A stretch of DNA of 64,000 nt from Cricetomys ansorgei (lineage: Eukaryota; Chordata; Mammalia; Rodentia; Nesomyidae), in the NCBI GenBank assembly GCA_026225945.1, contig JAMJFZ010001258.1, forward strand, positions 10,392,001-10,456,000, written 5' to 3'. Positions 11,976 through 24,417 of the stretch are shown here, one piece after another; positions within the stretch are counted from its first letter, which is position 1, and each line of letters opens with the position of its first letter. The translations under genes were made by a program, and so were the position numbers. The notes beneath the pieces are model-generated. The model ran no database searches, had not been told where the DNA came from, and was given only the letters and a program-made list of their open reading frames with translations.

Positions 11976-12560
11976 TAGTGTGCGTACCTGCTGGGAAACT
12001 TGAGTTCGAGATATAAAGAATTTGCAGAAGAGCTTGGTTTGCAACAGTTTATTTTGAGAAATGCTCTCAGAGAATAGGAGTAGGAGGCTGGAGAGAGGAA
12101 ACCAACGGAAGCATAAAAGATTCACAGCTCTCATCTATGGTTTTTTGTGGTGACTACCTGCGATCTGGAGAGGACATTGAACGTGCCTCGAAAGTGTACC
12201 AGAGGATCATAACAAAGGAGATTCGATCTATCGCATGTCCTTTGGCTCTGGTGATCAGGCTGTTGTCGCTGGGAAATGAATGCTCTACTTCTAATCTGCA
12301 CACCTGAGATCTGATTGGTTGCCAGGAGCTTTCTCACATCACTATCGCCACAAAGCCAGAAAAGAGAAAGCCAGAGAAGTGATCCTTCTGTTAGGAGAGA
12401 TTTTTCTAGATACGGCTGTTGAAAATTGTTTGCAGCAACAGTTGAGTTTCAATGTAAGAAGTTATAGAAAGGGAAGAATAAAGTATGATCCAGGTCGAAG
12501 ACGACCTGTAACAAATAACAGGCAAAGCCATCTCGGAAATAGTAGATCATTTTTTTAAAA
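11976..12560 (-). other. CpG-retaining segment with CCAAT and poly(A) signals; possible old LTR
   Basis: On the minus strand the segment shows 'ccaatcag' (reverse of 'ctgattgg', 12311-12318) and, further downstream on that strand, 'aaataaactg' (reverse of 12045-12055). About a dozen CpGs remain, far more than in flanking DNA. CCAAT followed by AATAAA several hundred bases later on the same strand is an LTR-like arrangement, but no TG...CA ends or target duplication could be fixed. A retroposed sequence or conserved regulatory DNA is also possible. Confidence 0.3.
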
Positions 12561-13484
12561 AGTCGTGAAGTTCCCCACTGATTTTCATTTCTGGGGGATA
12601 TTATGTATGCATGTAGTGTAGCTTTCCTTGATGACTTTAGAGCAGAGCTAATTTTAGATCTCTTCCATTTTCTACTTTTCTGCGTGCAGATAAAATGATA
12701 ATATACATAATTTCCCTATTCTGTTTGAATACTTTGAAAGAAACTGCCAATTGGGTCAAAGCTAGAAGGGGGAAAAAAGTGTTGTTTGCATGTCTGTAGT
12801 ATCATTCTCCCATAGGATTTTCAAGAGAAATAATTACATTTAATTTTATCTCCCTCTCACTGTATATTCCAAATTCTGAGTAAAAGTGGTGCAATTGATG
12901 ACCCAAACCACCGGTCTGATTGTACTGCGGTCCTCACTTTCTCTTGATGGTTCTTCTTTCTCACAACTTTGACTTATTGCGGCACTATTTTCTAGGCCTT
13001 GCATGGATAAAATTCTTTCTAAAACACTCTTTGATCCCTCACCTGTCTGCTCATAGCCCTCCTTTCAACTATAATTTGGTTTAGCTTGAATTCCTGAGAC
13101 TCTCATTGTCCTAGCTCTGATTGCTACATTTTCCAAGGTGTAACATCTCAATTATGTATAGATAATTTGGGTTTTTACTTTGTGGAACCGTTGCGGTGGA
13201 ATCATATCATTCCTGAGGATAAGGCACGGGCCGGAATCTGCACAAGGATGTTTTTTGGGCTTATTGGTTTTTGTTTTGCAAATGACAGACAGAAGAAACA
13301 AAAATGATGAGTTCATGTTACAATAAAAAAAAGGAGTTTTAGTTTTGTCTGACAACTATTATTTTTCCTTCGCTTACATAACACAACATGTTCTGCTTTA
13401 TGGCCGGTAGTCAGCTACTACTTCATATCACATTCAGGAAAAATTACATCTAGAAACTTTCTTAGCAATAATTTTTTACCCTAG
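12561..13484. other. No gene seen; unassigned DNA
   Basis: No coding frame or repeat that I can support. Confidence 0.45.
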
Positions 13485-13965
13485 ATATACATGGTGGCAC
13501 AAACTTGTCATCTTTGTACTTTAGAGGAAGGAGCTGGAGGATCCTGAGTTCAAGGGCTGGTGGCATCAAATAGTAAGTTCAAGAACAAACTGAGTAACAT
13601 AACAAAGATCTGTGTCTTAAATTCAAAAGCCAAGGATGCAGTTCACTAAGAGAATCTTGGCCTCAAATGCACACAGCCTGGGGTTAATCTACAGCAGTAG
13701 CTCTCATCCTTCCTAATGCCATGAGCCTTTAATAGCGTTCCTCAAGTTGTGATTACCCCCAATTGTAAAACTATTTTTGTTGCTACTTTATAATTGTAAA
13801 TTTGCTACTGTTATGAATTGTAATGTAAATATATTGGATATGTAGATAAGCAAACCCTATGAAAGAGGCATTTGACACCCCTCCCCCAAAAGGGTCATGA
13901 ACCACAGGTTGAGAGCAGCTGGTCTGCATTATTGCAGGGAAACAAAAACAAGCAAATGAACAAAA
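13485..13965 (+). mobile_element. Degenerate B1 plus ID-like composite SINE (B4 class), split by URR1
   Basis: The first half resembles diverged B1 in sense direction ('atggtggcacaaactt' near 13490, 'ctggaggatcctgagttcaa' near 13533). The second half resembles an ID/tRNA-like unit ('gatgcagttcactaagaga' near 13635, 'cagcctggggttaatct' to 13690). The URR1 transposon interrupts the end, and the SINE resumes at about 13922 with 'gcattattgcag' and an A-rich tail. Confidence 0.6.
13695..13921. mobile_element. URR1, non-autonomous hAT-Charlie DNA transposon
   Basis: A 227-bp element with inverted ends: 'cagtagctctcatcc' at 13695 and 'ggttgagagcagctg' ending at 13921. Inside are the URR1 hallmarks 'tttttgttgctacttta' near 13773, 'ttgctactgttatgaattg' near 13802 and 'cccccaaaagggtcatgaa' near 13882. 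The flanks 'atctacag' and 'gtctgcat' agree at 5 of 8 positions and both fit the hAT-type nTCTnnAn target pattern. No transposase is encoded; it was mobilised in trans. Confidence 0.9.
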
Positions 13966-16249
13966 CCCAGCTGTTTTCAAAATTTCATTTGTATTCTTTT
14001 CTTGTTTTTGAATTTTTCTAATCGTCCTCCACAAAGATGAGTGTGGTATCTATTCTTTGAGATTCTCACTTACCTTCCATCTTATTAATAAGGAAATATA
14101 ACGCAAAATTTATATTCCAACCTCTTTTGAGTACCGATGGAGAAAGACTTATCTAAAGGCTGCAGGTAACACAATTAAAATTCCTTCTGACATTTCATGA
14201 ACTATCTAGGCTGAGGAGGATAGGGCTTGTCTTAATCCAGGTTAGGAACAAAATTGTATTTAACATCGTCTATGTCAACCTGAAACTCAGCTATTTGTCA
14301 TGACTGGTTGGCTTTAAATAAGATGAAACTTCCATTTAGAGAAAAGTTTCTTTAATTTTACAAAACAATGAAAGGCAGAGAATTGTTTATTATTACATGT
14401 GAGCCAATCTATTTAGGAATTTGAAAATATTTAATGTGCGTCACGTCCACTTACAAAAGAAAAGGGATAGATTATATAATAAGCTACATGAAAGAATGAG
14501 ACAAATTTCACCACCATTTAATTACTATGATTGTTTCTCACTCATTAGGAAAGACTAAGCATGGTTTTCTAGACTTTCCTATGTAAAAATATTCTTGTAT
14601 TAAACTAAATGGCTTTTGAATTTGTTTATAATGCTTTGAGATAATGCTCATTATCTTAGATTAATGGTCTGATTATGTCCTCAGATAATAACAGTGCATA
14701 AAGGTATATTAAAAACGTGAGTTAATGAAAATTTATGTATTTTTCAAGCAAGATACTATGCCACTGAATTTCTCAGTGTTCTTATGAAATATAATGAGGC
14801 AAATTTTGATCTCTTAAAACAAAATTTACTATGAAATCATCCAATTATAACCCCATCCTTATGCAATTAGTATATGCCCATAATTATAGGAAAAAGCTTG
14901 TTTATATTTTAATTAGTTACAGAGGTTATCCACAGTACCAAAATAATACACATATGCAATTAAAATGAAAACAAGTCTACGTCAAATGTCATAGCTTAGG
15001 TAAGAATAGTGTAATTGATTCTTTTTTATTCTTTGTTTTTAAATTTTTTATTGAGCTGTATCAGAAAGGTATTCACCAGCTGCATGAAGAAGGCTTCCTG
15101 AGAAAATATACATACAAAATGGTCAAGATCAGAAATTATAGGTGTGGAAAAGGAGGAAGAGACCTATAGAACAATGCAGTGCTGGGGGTCAAACATGGAA
15201 AGTGAAGAAAGTTTATGACAGGTATGACGTTGATAAAGGAGCATTTGAGGCAACAGAGACGTAATGGAAGGGTATGGCCAGTGAGGGTTATATCGGATGT
15301 GGTGCTCAGGAGGTTCAATCATTTATTTTGTTCAATAGTTGAGATCAGACATCAAATATATTAGTACCTAAGACACTACCAAAAATATGACTTCTTTGAA
15401 AAATATGAACTTCTTTGTAATATGGTTGCCACTTATCTTAAAAACAAATTAAATTTCATTCTCCATGTTGAAAACTATTTTGAGACATACAATGCAGACT
15501 CAAAGGTAGAAAAGATGAACAATCTAAAACGTCACATCTTTGTATATTCATTTTTTTTTCTACAAATTAATGGGAATGTGAGTTTTTACTCATCTGAAAC
15601 AGCCAATCATTGCAGTTCGTCTCTTCTCACACCAGGCTTCTCTGAGGGGAGGAGCTCAGTAAGTTCAGAAGAGCCACTGTTTTCAGATAAAGGTCCTAGG
15701 AAGGAGAGCTTGGTGTCAGCAGGAAAAGATGGAGTTATTCTCTGGCAATGAAATCTATCTATTTGGTATGTGCTTAGAAATATTAAATGCTTGGTATAAG
15801 TAGAAAACTATCAATTTCCATGAAAGAGGGCATATGCTATCCTTCAGGGGACTGTCACTGATTGTCTGGTTAGACTGTTAGAGCAGTATAAACAGGGTAT
15901 GACATGAAAAATATTGGAAGCTCCAATAAAAGTATATTAAACACAGTCATATTTGCACGTTGAAAGTTTATGAACCCAGGGGAATTTCAAGTATCTTTGG
16001 TTAAAAAGCAGAGAAGAGTACAGTCAACTTAAGCAAGCGATAGAACAAAGTTGTGCTGGAGTCACAGAACTACGTGTCAAGGCCTAAACCTGACTTCTCC
16101 CATGATTTCTACCATGAAAATCATAGGTTGCCATAGGAATGAGATATAGACTTAATAACTTGGGCTTTAGTTTCACAAAGTTCTTATATGCAGCATGAGT
16201 TTTGACATTCTGTTAAGTTGTTGGCTGAGGAAGAACCAAAACTCAGGCT
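13966..16249. other. No confirmed gene; one 109-codon orphan frame
   Basis: Mostly AT-rich unassigned DNA. A T-rich stretch at 15020-15055 ('ttttttattgag') may be a short reversed L1 tail. The plus-strand frame 15422-15751 is discussed as a finding: its C-terminal residues resemble a WD40 repeat strand, but there is no gene model around it. Confidence 0.4.
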
Positions 16250-17330
16250 AATGGTAGGATATAGGGTTGCTCTCTGCAAACTAATAGCAGGGTCCTACTG
16301 CCCAAGGTAACATCCACACAGCTATTTTAACATGTAGAGGTTGAGCTGGTGCCTGCTTAGAGGCTTCACCCCTACATTCTACTGTCTTTTTGTGCAAGAT
16401 GGCACTCTGTAGTCTACTGAAGGCAAACGTGGACACCAATCTAGTCACAAAACCTTTGACCTACAATTTGTCCTCATTGCCAGATATGCTGGGGCAAAGG
16501 TGGTATAGAACTTGAGTGAATCATCAACCAGTGTCTGATTTAACTTGAGCCCACTTTACAAAAGGAAGTCCATGCTCAATGCTGCTTGGATGGCTAGGAA
16601 CCATGGACTGGATAGCCCAGACCTAGGGTTGAACCAAACACAACTGGTCTAAAAAAGAAATCAGTGAAATGATGTCTAATGATATTCTGCCATGCTCATA
16701 GATCAGCACCTTGTCCATTTGTCATCAGAGAGGCTTCCTCTGGCTGAAAATGGAAGATCACAGTCAGAATTATACAAAGAGAGAGTCTAAATTGGAGGTC
16801 TCGATTGGATTCCTCCCCTCAGAGCTCAGGGAGACCTGAGGAAAGGGGCACAGAAAGAATGTAGGGATCGAAGGGGATGGAAGACACCATGAGAACAAAG
16901 TCCTCTGAGTCAATTAAGCAGGGTGCATATGAGTTCACAGTCACTGAAGTGGCTAGCACCGGGCCTGCAAGATCTACATCAGATCCTCTACACATATGTT
17001 GTGGCTGTTACCCTGGTGTTTTTATGGGACTCCTAACAGTGGGAGCCAGTGTGTCTCTGGCTCTTTGCCTGCTCTTGGGACTCTTTTCCTCCTGTTGGGT
17101 TGCCTTATCCAGACACAATGTGAGGGTTTGCTTTGTCTTATTGTATTTTGTTTTGTTGTGTTTGGTTGTTGTCTCTTGGAAGCCTGGAGGCCTGCTCTTT
17201 TGTGAAAGGAGACAGAAGAGAGTACATGGAGGGAGAACAGAGGGAAAGGGGAAATGGGGGAGCCGGGAGGAGTGGAGGGATGGGGGAAAAGAAAATGTAA
17301 ATTTGAAATGTGGAATTTTTTGTCTCCTAA
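16250..17330 (+). mobile_element. Lx-type LINE-1 3' UTR, sense
   Basis: A long match to the murine Lx 3' UTR in sense order: 'aaaacctttgacctacaatt' at 16449, 'agatatgctggggcaa' near 16482, 'atcagagaggcttcctctgg' at 16725, 'ctgagtcaattaagcaggg' near 16905, 'ttatgggactcctaacagtg' at 17022, 'tcctcctgttgggttgcc' near 17089, then the G-rich terminal block 17215-17290. The open frames here (for example 16877-17338) are non-coding 3' UTR. The 5' border is approximate. Confidence 0.85.
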
Positions 17331-18534
17331 GTATTTGATGCTCCTCCCATCAGGAGATGTAGGCTATATGCTTCCCTTTTCTTCTCAACAGCATGTGATT
17401 GCGATTCAGTCAATAGATGGCAAGTGTCACCTTGCACAACACAGTACGTGTCATGAGTGGCACAATTTCCTTTTCTGCATAAGACTTCCTTGAATCCCAA
17501 GTTTTCATAACATGGTCCAGCTATTAGTTGTATTTAGTTGAGTTGAATTACAATCAATTAGGCAGATCTACTTACTTGAAATCATTCATTATATTGCACT
17601 ATTCAATGTATATTGCATTCAATATATATATTGAAATATATATAATTATTTGTTAATCATGCCTTTAAAAATACAGGGGAAATAAAATTAGGCAGAAATA
17701 GGCTTGGTCATGTATTCTGACCATGTGATTTTGGGATTCCAAGTCCCCAGATGAGACATCTGACAATTATGTAAGAGGAACTGGCCCCTCAAGAGCTTTA
17801 TTTTTCAATTCCCCTCTGAATTTAGTCCAACAGAGAGTACAGGGTAATCTCTAGTCATTATATCCTTTAATATTAGGGTTTCCTAGGCCTTGGGCTTCTT
17901 AGTAGAAATTAAAGTATTATAGACCCAAGACAAGTTATTGCTGTAACAATGTATAAAATAAAAAAATAACTGATTGTAATACAAGGCATTAAATTTTGAG
18001 ATAATTCCTTTAACAGCAATAATAATGTAGCCCATTCTCTCTGCCAAATGGAAATAATATTAATTACGGTATAACAATGTTGTTAAGACTCTAGCAAATC
18101 TAAACAGGCAGTGAACCATAGCTATGGGTGTATATTTCCTAAAAATGATTTTTAGATCTTATTTTTGTCATTGTGACTATAATCTATGTTACCATTCCTA
18201 CTCTTAGAAGTAGCTATATGTCCAGTCTCAGTATCACAAATAGAAACTAAAATTTTAAAACTACGAAGTTCAGATATTCAATAAAGCGATATTTTAGATA
18301 AGACAAACATTCTAAAAAAGTAAAACTCAAATGAGAAATTATTATTTTTTCTACTTACTCATTTACTTATTTCACTAAATGTTTTATTAATACCAATAAT
18401 AGTTCGGATTGATATTACCCATGATAAACAGTCATAAGAAAAAAATTACTTGCCTTTGGCCTAAAGCTCCTGATTTATAACTAAATCACTGCTTAGAAGG
18501 ATTTTGTGATCTATCTTCTGCCCGAAGACCAGGT
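17331..18534. other. No gene seen; unassigned AT-rich DNA
   Basis: Contains an 18-bp perfect palindrome at 17618-17635 (TTCAATATATATATTGAA). Otherwise no supported feature. Confidence 0.5.
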
Positions 18535-18718
18535 TTATTGCATACCTGGTTGACTTTGAACTTGTGTAGCAGAGAATGACCCAAGCCCTCCTATCTCCAT
18601 TTCCTGAGCCCTGGGATTACACGTGTGCATTACCATGCCTTATTAACAGATTACTAAGGATTGCCTCTATGTATGCTGGCCACGTCCTCTATCCACTGAG
18701 CTACAGCCTTGGGCCTTG
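18535..18718 (-). mobile_element. ID plus B1 composite SINE (B4-like), antisense
   Basis: Plus-strand reading gives reversed B1 ('tgactttgaacttgtg' near 18550, 'gccctgggattacacgtgtg' near 18607, 'ttaccatgcct') followed by a reversed ID-like unit ending 'tatccactgagctacagcc' near 18690. In sense this is ID then B1. Confidence 0.75.
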
Positions 18719-19261
18719 TTTTATATCTCTTCATCTCAGCCAGGCTCTAACATACACTGCATAGCAACAAACACTAACTCTAAGGATTTCATTTTGAGGA
18801 AACAGATCCAAGTAAGTCATTACTCCCAGTTCACCCAGTTCTTCTGAGTTGCCAATAAACAGACTGGTATCACAAGGCAGAGTGTGGGAGTAGCCTGTGA
18901 TTTAAATGCATAGAGAATTTGAATGACATTTTTTTCATCCAAAGCAATTCTGCTCAAAACCACATAATTTTAAAAGAATACCAGTATTGATGAGAACAAC
19001 TGTGCATTGAAATAATTCTGTGCAGACAAATATTCCTGCATTTAAATCCTCCAACAAGTCAAGTGTTCTAATACACAGTTCTTTGTTTCAGGATCATAAT
19101 TCCACTTTCTAGTCATTTTTCTTGACACTCATTCTAAATTTATTCATTACGCAGTGTGACTCATTGATGATATGCTTCATGGTTATAATAATAGTTATAA
19201 TAATTTTCAGGAGTCTTAACAGATTGGAGGCCAGGTATGGTGTCTCATGCCTTAAATTCCA
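18719..19261. other. No gene seen; unassigned DNA
   Basis: No supported coding frame or repeat. Confidence 0.45.
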
Positions 19262-19273
19262 GTGTGTGTGCAT

Positions 19274-19312
<39 letters not shown>

Positions 19313-19336
19313 TGCATGCACACACGCATGCACACA
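19262..19336. repeat. (CA)n/(GCATGCA)n microsatellite
   Basis: About 17 CA units at 19276-19309, flanked by TG on the left and by GCATGCA-type repeats on the right. Confidence 0.95.
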
Positions 19337-19539
19337 TTACATACCTAGCATGCAGAAGTAGGAAAACAAATTTAAGAAAGTTAGCTCTCACTTTCGGTGA
19401 TCAGATCCACAGATTGAATTTTGGTAGCTAGGTTTGTGTGTGTATTTTTGAGTTATACATAAGTAAAAAAAATACAGAAAGTGAATTTGTAAATAAGGTA
19501 GGCCTTTAAAATAGCAATGATGAATGCTTCCAGGTCCAG

Positions 19540-19796
19540 CACTGTCATGGATGTGTTATGTGTTTAGTATAGTTTCTTAACCTCCTAGAACCTCAATTAC
19601 TGTTCCTTGTGGAACAGGGGTGTGACGTTTAACACCAGTACTTGTGGGAATCTTTTTCCTCACATAAGCCATTTCATATTCCAATTTTTATTTATTCTGT
19701 CTTTAAAACAATGATGAGGATAGTTTCTACTTCAGGGTTGATATGAGGACAAAATGACATAATTTTAATAAAATGCCTAGTCCATTGTTTTCAGTC

Positions 19797-19797
<1 letters not shown>
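19540..19797 (+). mobile_element. Probable MIR remnant, sense
   Basis: The segment 'tttcttaacctcctagaacc' at 19573 and the later 'aatgatgaggatagtttcta' near 19709, 'ttgatatgaggacaaaatga' near 19738 and 'aatgcctagtccat' near 19772 follow MIR order, with extra sequence between them. Confidence 0.5.

Positions 19798-19842
<45 letters not shown>
19798..19842. repeat. (GTA)n trinucleotide microsatellite
   Basis: About 15 perfect GTA units, then a short AGC run. Confidence 0.98.
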
Positions 19843-22015
19843 ATAGCAGCAGCAACAGTTATCTAAAATCCCCTCAGGTTCTGAAGTTGTGGTAGATCCG
19901 CAGATCAGATAGTACTATCTACTATGCCTCCAAGGTCACTTACCACTAAATACACATTTCTTACAGAAACACTTCAACTGTCCTGAATGCTAGGTTTTTA
20001 AGACAACAGTTTTAAAATCATGTTTTGGTAGAATCAAAGAAGACAAGCCAGATATGAGTGAACATACAGAGACCATTTCAGAGTATGTCCTTCGCAAGGT
20101 TAAACCTTAATTAAGTCTACACAACTTCTCAGTCTTATAATTTGTATATGACACTGCTTCTTCATTGTAAGTGTTGCATCCTGGCTTATTGATTGCTTTA
20201 TGGTCTTGGGTTTCTTCTGGTTTATTCCAACTTTGTTATGGTAGAAAGAAAGCTGATAATCTATTATCTTTATCATCACTATCAGGGGTGAGAAGTATAC
20301 TCAGTGGGCTCTTGACTGATAGTATTTATGTGACATTTGGGATACAATGTCATTGGGATACAATGTACCCCAGAATATGGCCTTCAAGTGGCATTTTCTC
20401 AATCATATGAACCTGCTGATACAGTGACTACAATTGCTTCTTTCAGTTTTGTTCACAGTCATTCAAAGGAGAAAGCTGGTATTGCAGTCATCCTGGAAAC
20501 ACCTGCTGATACTTCCAGTTAGGGATTTCATAGTCTTTCTTCTGCCTTTCATGTTTTTTCCTTAGGGATCCATTTTTGATGGAAGTGTAGTGTGTATATG
20601 AGATTGCATAACCTCTTTGAAAAAGATGCACTTCAGAATAATAGGAATTTGTGAAGAGAAATGCTACTGTTACACCAACTGATTAACATGATCTCTAAAC
20701 AAAGTCAAGGGCCAGAAGCCCTGCTCAGACTTGAAGTGCCTTCTATTACACAGGATTGACCATTCAGTCCTTGGCTTTATAACTTCTTTTACAGAGTTAA
20801 GCTTTCCTAGGTTGTGATGACACAGACCAAGAGAGGATGATGTGACTAAAAGTTAGTGGCTTAGGAGATTAGGCTATTAACTCCTTTGTGATGTCATGGG
20901 AACCCGAAAATTCACTCAGTTCATCCCTGTGGTACAAAGCAATTCTTTCAATGTGTCATCCTCATTTCTTGTTTCTCTCTATCTCTCTGCTTCTGTGTCT
21001 GAACAAAAAGCTTTTCCTAAAAGTGATTTTATTTAGTAGGATTCACCTTACCCAAGCTGGCTGTGTGATCCGTTTACTTAATTCAGATCTCCGTAATCTT
21101 ACATTCACATACCATACAAGATCTCCTGATAGGTTTTGTAACTGGTGATCAATATGCAACATTGAATGCCTTTGGGAGCTGTGTTGTTATCCCAAGCAAT
21201 ACCATAGGCTAATACCCCTTCTATGGATAACTTGAGTCAGTATTGAATCTATTGGATCACTACATATTTTTGTGTCAAAGTAAAAATATATCATCTTTAA
21301 TATCCATGAACCACCTTAGGTGCCTCATTGAGCGTATGTAAGTAGATAGGCATTTCATTGTTTTTTCTGATTATAGAAAGGGTGAAAAACTAGCTTCTTT
21401 TTGTGAGCAGTACCAGTTGATAACAGTATGGATTTAATCAAACATTTAATTTTATATTAAATGCTACTTCCTGAAGATGAGTTCCTAGCATATATTTATG
21501 CCACTGTGTTTTTACTAGAAACAACTAAGAGGGAAATATATGCTTGCTTTGCAAATATAAATAAAGATATTGGGGTTTGAGGAGCTACTCGGGGGCTTGC
21601 TGTGTGTTTTGAGAACAAAAGAGAGGGAAAGTTAGTACATTTGAAGATGGCATATTAGTGAGCGTACATAATGTCAGAGCTTGTGTGTTGACATTGGTTC
21701 ACCTTAAATTGTATCAGAAATTTTCACCCTTCTGAAAAGAATGTGTTTTTAAATACATTCTTTTTCTTGTTTCTTGAAAGCTTCTATTCCTTTAGATGTC
21801 AAATTCTTTTAATTAATATAAGTCAATGTGTGAATGCTATTCAGTTTCTGAAGACAACACAGAAAAAGTATTATTTGCATGAAAAATAGAGTTGCAAATT
21901 TTAAACAAAGCCAAAAAAAAATCATCAGATGTTTTAATTGAAGAAGCTTATTTGTAGACTAAGAGATGAAATTGAATTTTAAAAATACAATTATTTTTGA
22001 ATACCAGTTAAGATA
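19843..22015. other. No confirmed gene; unassigned DNA
   Basis: Frames of 60-86 codons at 20171-20522 and 20888-21148 have no recognisable domain. A 16-bp unit beginning 'gggatacaatgt' is tandemly doubled at 20339-20370. Nothing else supported. Confidence 0.45.
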
Positions 22016-22019
22016 TTTG

Positions 22020-22200
22020 AGTTCTAATTTTAACCATTGCACTGACTATCTGTATAATTTGCGCAGTTATTTTACATATACCATTTTGATTTAATTTTTA
22101 TCTGAAAAATTAGTGAATTTGAATTTAGTTGAAATTATTTCTGTTTATTCTATAAAGACTTTGGGTGCATAGTACATGGTAGGCATACAATATCTTTGAG
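22020..22200 (+). mobile_element. Probable MIR remnant, sense
   Basis: 'actgactatctgtataattt' near 22041, 'atttttatctgaaaaattag' near 22095 and 'catagtacatggtaggcata' near 22169 follow MIR order in a very AT-rich, diverged form. Confidence 0.5.
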
Positions 22201-23184
22201 TCAACTTTCTTCTTACCTCATTATCACAAAATTTCAAAGAAGATTTCTAAAATGACCTAACAATATTGACTTCTGGATCTACAATATTGAATTTATAGTA
22301 TGCTGCATATATTTTCACCTTTACGGAGCTTTGCAGAAGCATTCTGAGACTGAAACATGTTAATATCTAAGATTTCTTTCTAGGTCATTTAATGATTTTA
22401 TAGTAGAAATTTTCTTGAATCCACTGTATCTGAAGATGATGCCCACTCTCAATTCTATTCCCAGTTTGTTTGTGACTTTAGCTTCACTTACTGTCCTCTC
22501 TCCACCAGATACCATATCAATTCTCAATCACAGAGGACAGCATGCAGCAGTATTGAAAGGTGAAGACCAGTTCTTCACAGGGTTTTCCACACATTGCAAA
22601 TTCTATGCAGAATTAAAAAAAAAACAAAGATATTGTAATTGCTGCAGTCCTTTAGGGGTGAATATAGAGCAGTTTTAACAGCTAGAAAGTTGTTCAGCAA
22701 AACGTACTATAGACTGCTGAACGTATCAGAAAATGTGCATGTGCAAACTGCCTTTGAACTTCTCCAAGACAAAATGATCTAGCAGCTTTGCTCCTCTGAA
22801 TAGCTTTATGATCATAAACTGTCAGCAGGTTGGATCTCAGAGCTGGAAATGTTTCCATCTCTCCATTATTCTTAAATCCCTACTGTAGTTGGATTAGGAG
22901 TATTTTCAGAGGGGTAAAGGTATCTACCTGATACTATTACTGATTAAAAAAAAAGATGATCAATTGGATTTATTGAGAGCTGACTAAAAAGCTGAATCAG
23001 CTGGAGGAATGGGGATACTCTTGAGAAGTTTGATAGTAAAATGTACAGACTAAGAAGCAGCAGTGTGCTTAGCTATCCTTTGGTAAGAAAAATATGAATG
23101 GTCTTGCTGTATTTCCATCACTAGAGCATGTTTCATTCTTATCAACTCTTTGAGTTTTATTTTCATTTGTTCCTTCAGGCCTTC
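22201..23184. other. No gene seen; unassigned DNA
   Basis: The 87-codon frame at 22415-22678 has no recognised domain and no splice context. Confidence 0.45.
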
Positions 23185-23690
23185 ATTCATTTTTTTTTAA
23201 ATTCATGAATTCCATGTACTTATGAATGAGCATCTATTGTTTGATGAAGCTAGCTTAGGTGCCAATAAACATGCTCCCTGCCTTAATAGAACTCAATGAA
23301 GAAACAATGATTACCCAGAGTGCTAGACAAGACAAAGAGTAGTTGCAAATATGCTAAGTACAATGAATATAGTGAACTGTAGGGAATTAGAGTAATATAC
23401 CAACGTGTGCTAGAAAGAGTTGTCCAAGAATCTATGTACTACTTTAACCTTGCAGTTCATGCTACGTATAGTCAAGAAGGTTTGGAAGCTTTAAACAGTC
23501 AAGAAAAAGCCACATTACAGTTTAATTTTTTACCGATCTTCTGAAAAGTGGAAATGAGTAGGAAGGCTTGAGGAGTATGAAAGAGACTGTGAATCTGGAA
23601 ACAAGTTTAAAAAATATTGCTTTGGTCCAGGAAGGAGAGGATGCTGGACAGATGACCACTTGAGAGACAATACTTATGAATAGAACATTT
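23185..23690. mobile_element. Ancient mammalian repeat remnant (family uncertain)
   Basis: Phrases such as 'gagcatctattg' near 23228, 'gccaataaacatgctccctg' near 23261, 'tagaactcaatgaa' and 'aaacaatgattaccca' follow an old mammalian interspersed repeat that often begins 'tattgagcacctact'. Highly diverged; the name is not asserted. Confidence 0.35.
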
Positions 23691-23744
23691 TAAGCTTGAA
23701 TAAAAACTGACAGTTTCAATATACTGATAATATAAAAATCTTTT

Positions 23745-23957
23745 CTGTAGTATTGGGGACTGGACCTAGGGTCTACTACATTCTAGACAAGAACTCTAAC
23801 ACAAATTTTAGCCCCAGTCATCAATTTTATTTTGAGACAAGGTCTAAATCACCCAGGTTGGACTTGAGCTCACAATGTAGTCCATGGTGCCTTGAAATCC
23901 CTTTATCTCATTTTCCTAACAGCTGGAACTATATGTTTGCACCACGAGCCTGGCTAA
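23745..23957 (-). mobile_element. B1 plus ID-like composite SINE (B4 class), antisense
   Basis: A reversed ID-like unit ('attggggactggacctaggg' near 23752, 'gccccagtc') is followed by reversed B1 ('tttgagacaaggtctaaat' near 23832, 'ggttggacttgagctcacaa', 'aacagctggaactatatg' near 23918, ending 'cctggct'). Confidence 0.75.
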
Positions 23958-24417
23958 TAAATACCTTCAGAAACACATATTTAATAACAACTACCTCTTA
24001 TTCCTCTATAGTAACCATCATCAGTCTTTGGGCCAAGAACAACACAGATACTGTTCTGTGTGTATTAATGTCTGGATGCTTTAAACTGTAACAGAAAAAC
24101 AGAATACCTGTTGGAGTGGATGAACAAGGAGGCCAACATTTTATCTGGTTCTTTATGAGAAAAGTTTGAAAATTTCTTCTCTATTCATACATAAAGCAGT
24201 CTTAGAATACTCACTTAGATAATAACAGCACTTTTTACTGAATAACCTTTAGTGCATAGAAAATTAATCAAGTCGAGGAATTATAATTTCTCATATTCAC
24301 CAAAGCCCTCATTGTATTACAGAATTTATTAAGATGTGGTACTATTTATTGTAACAGATATAATGCTATCAGGGAAGAATTAATTATTAATAATAACTGG
24401 ATTTTTTCAAAATACAT

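Noticed and set aside
16877..17338. 153-codon open frame, the longest in the window
   Set aside because: It lies wholly within an Lx L1 3' UTR, which is non-coding; the same region is present in other copies without a conserved frame.
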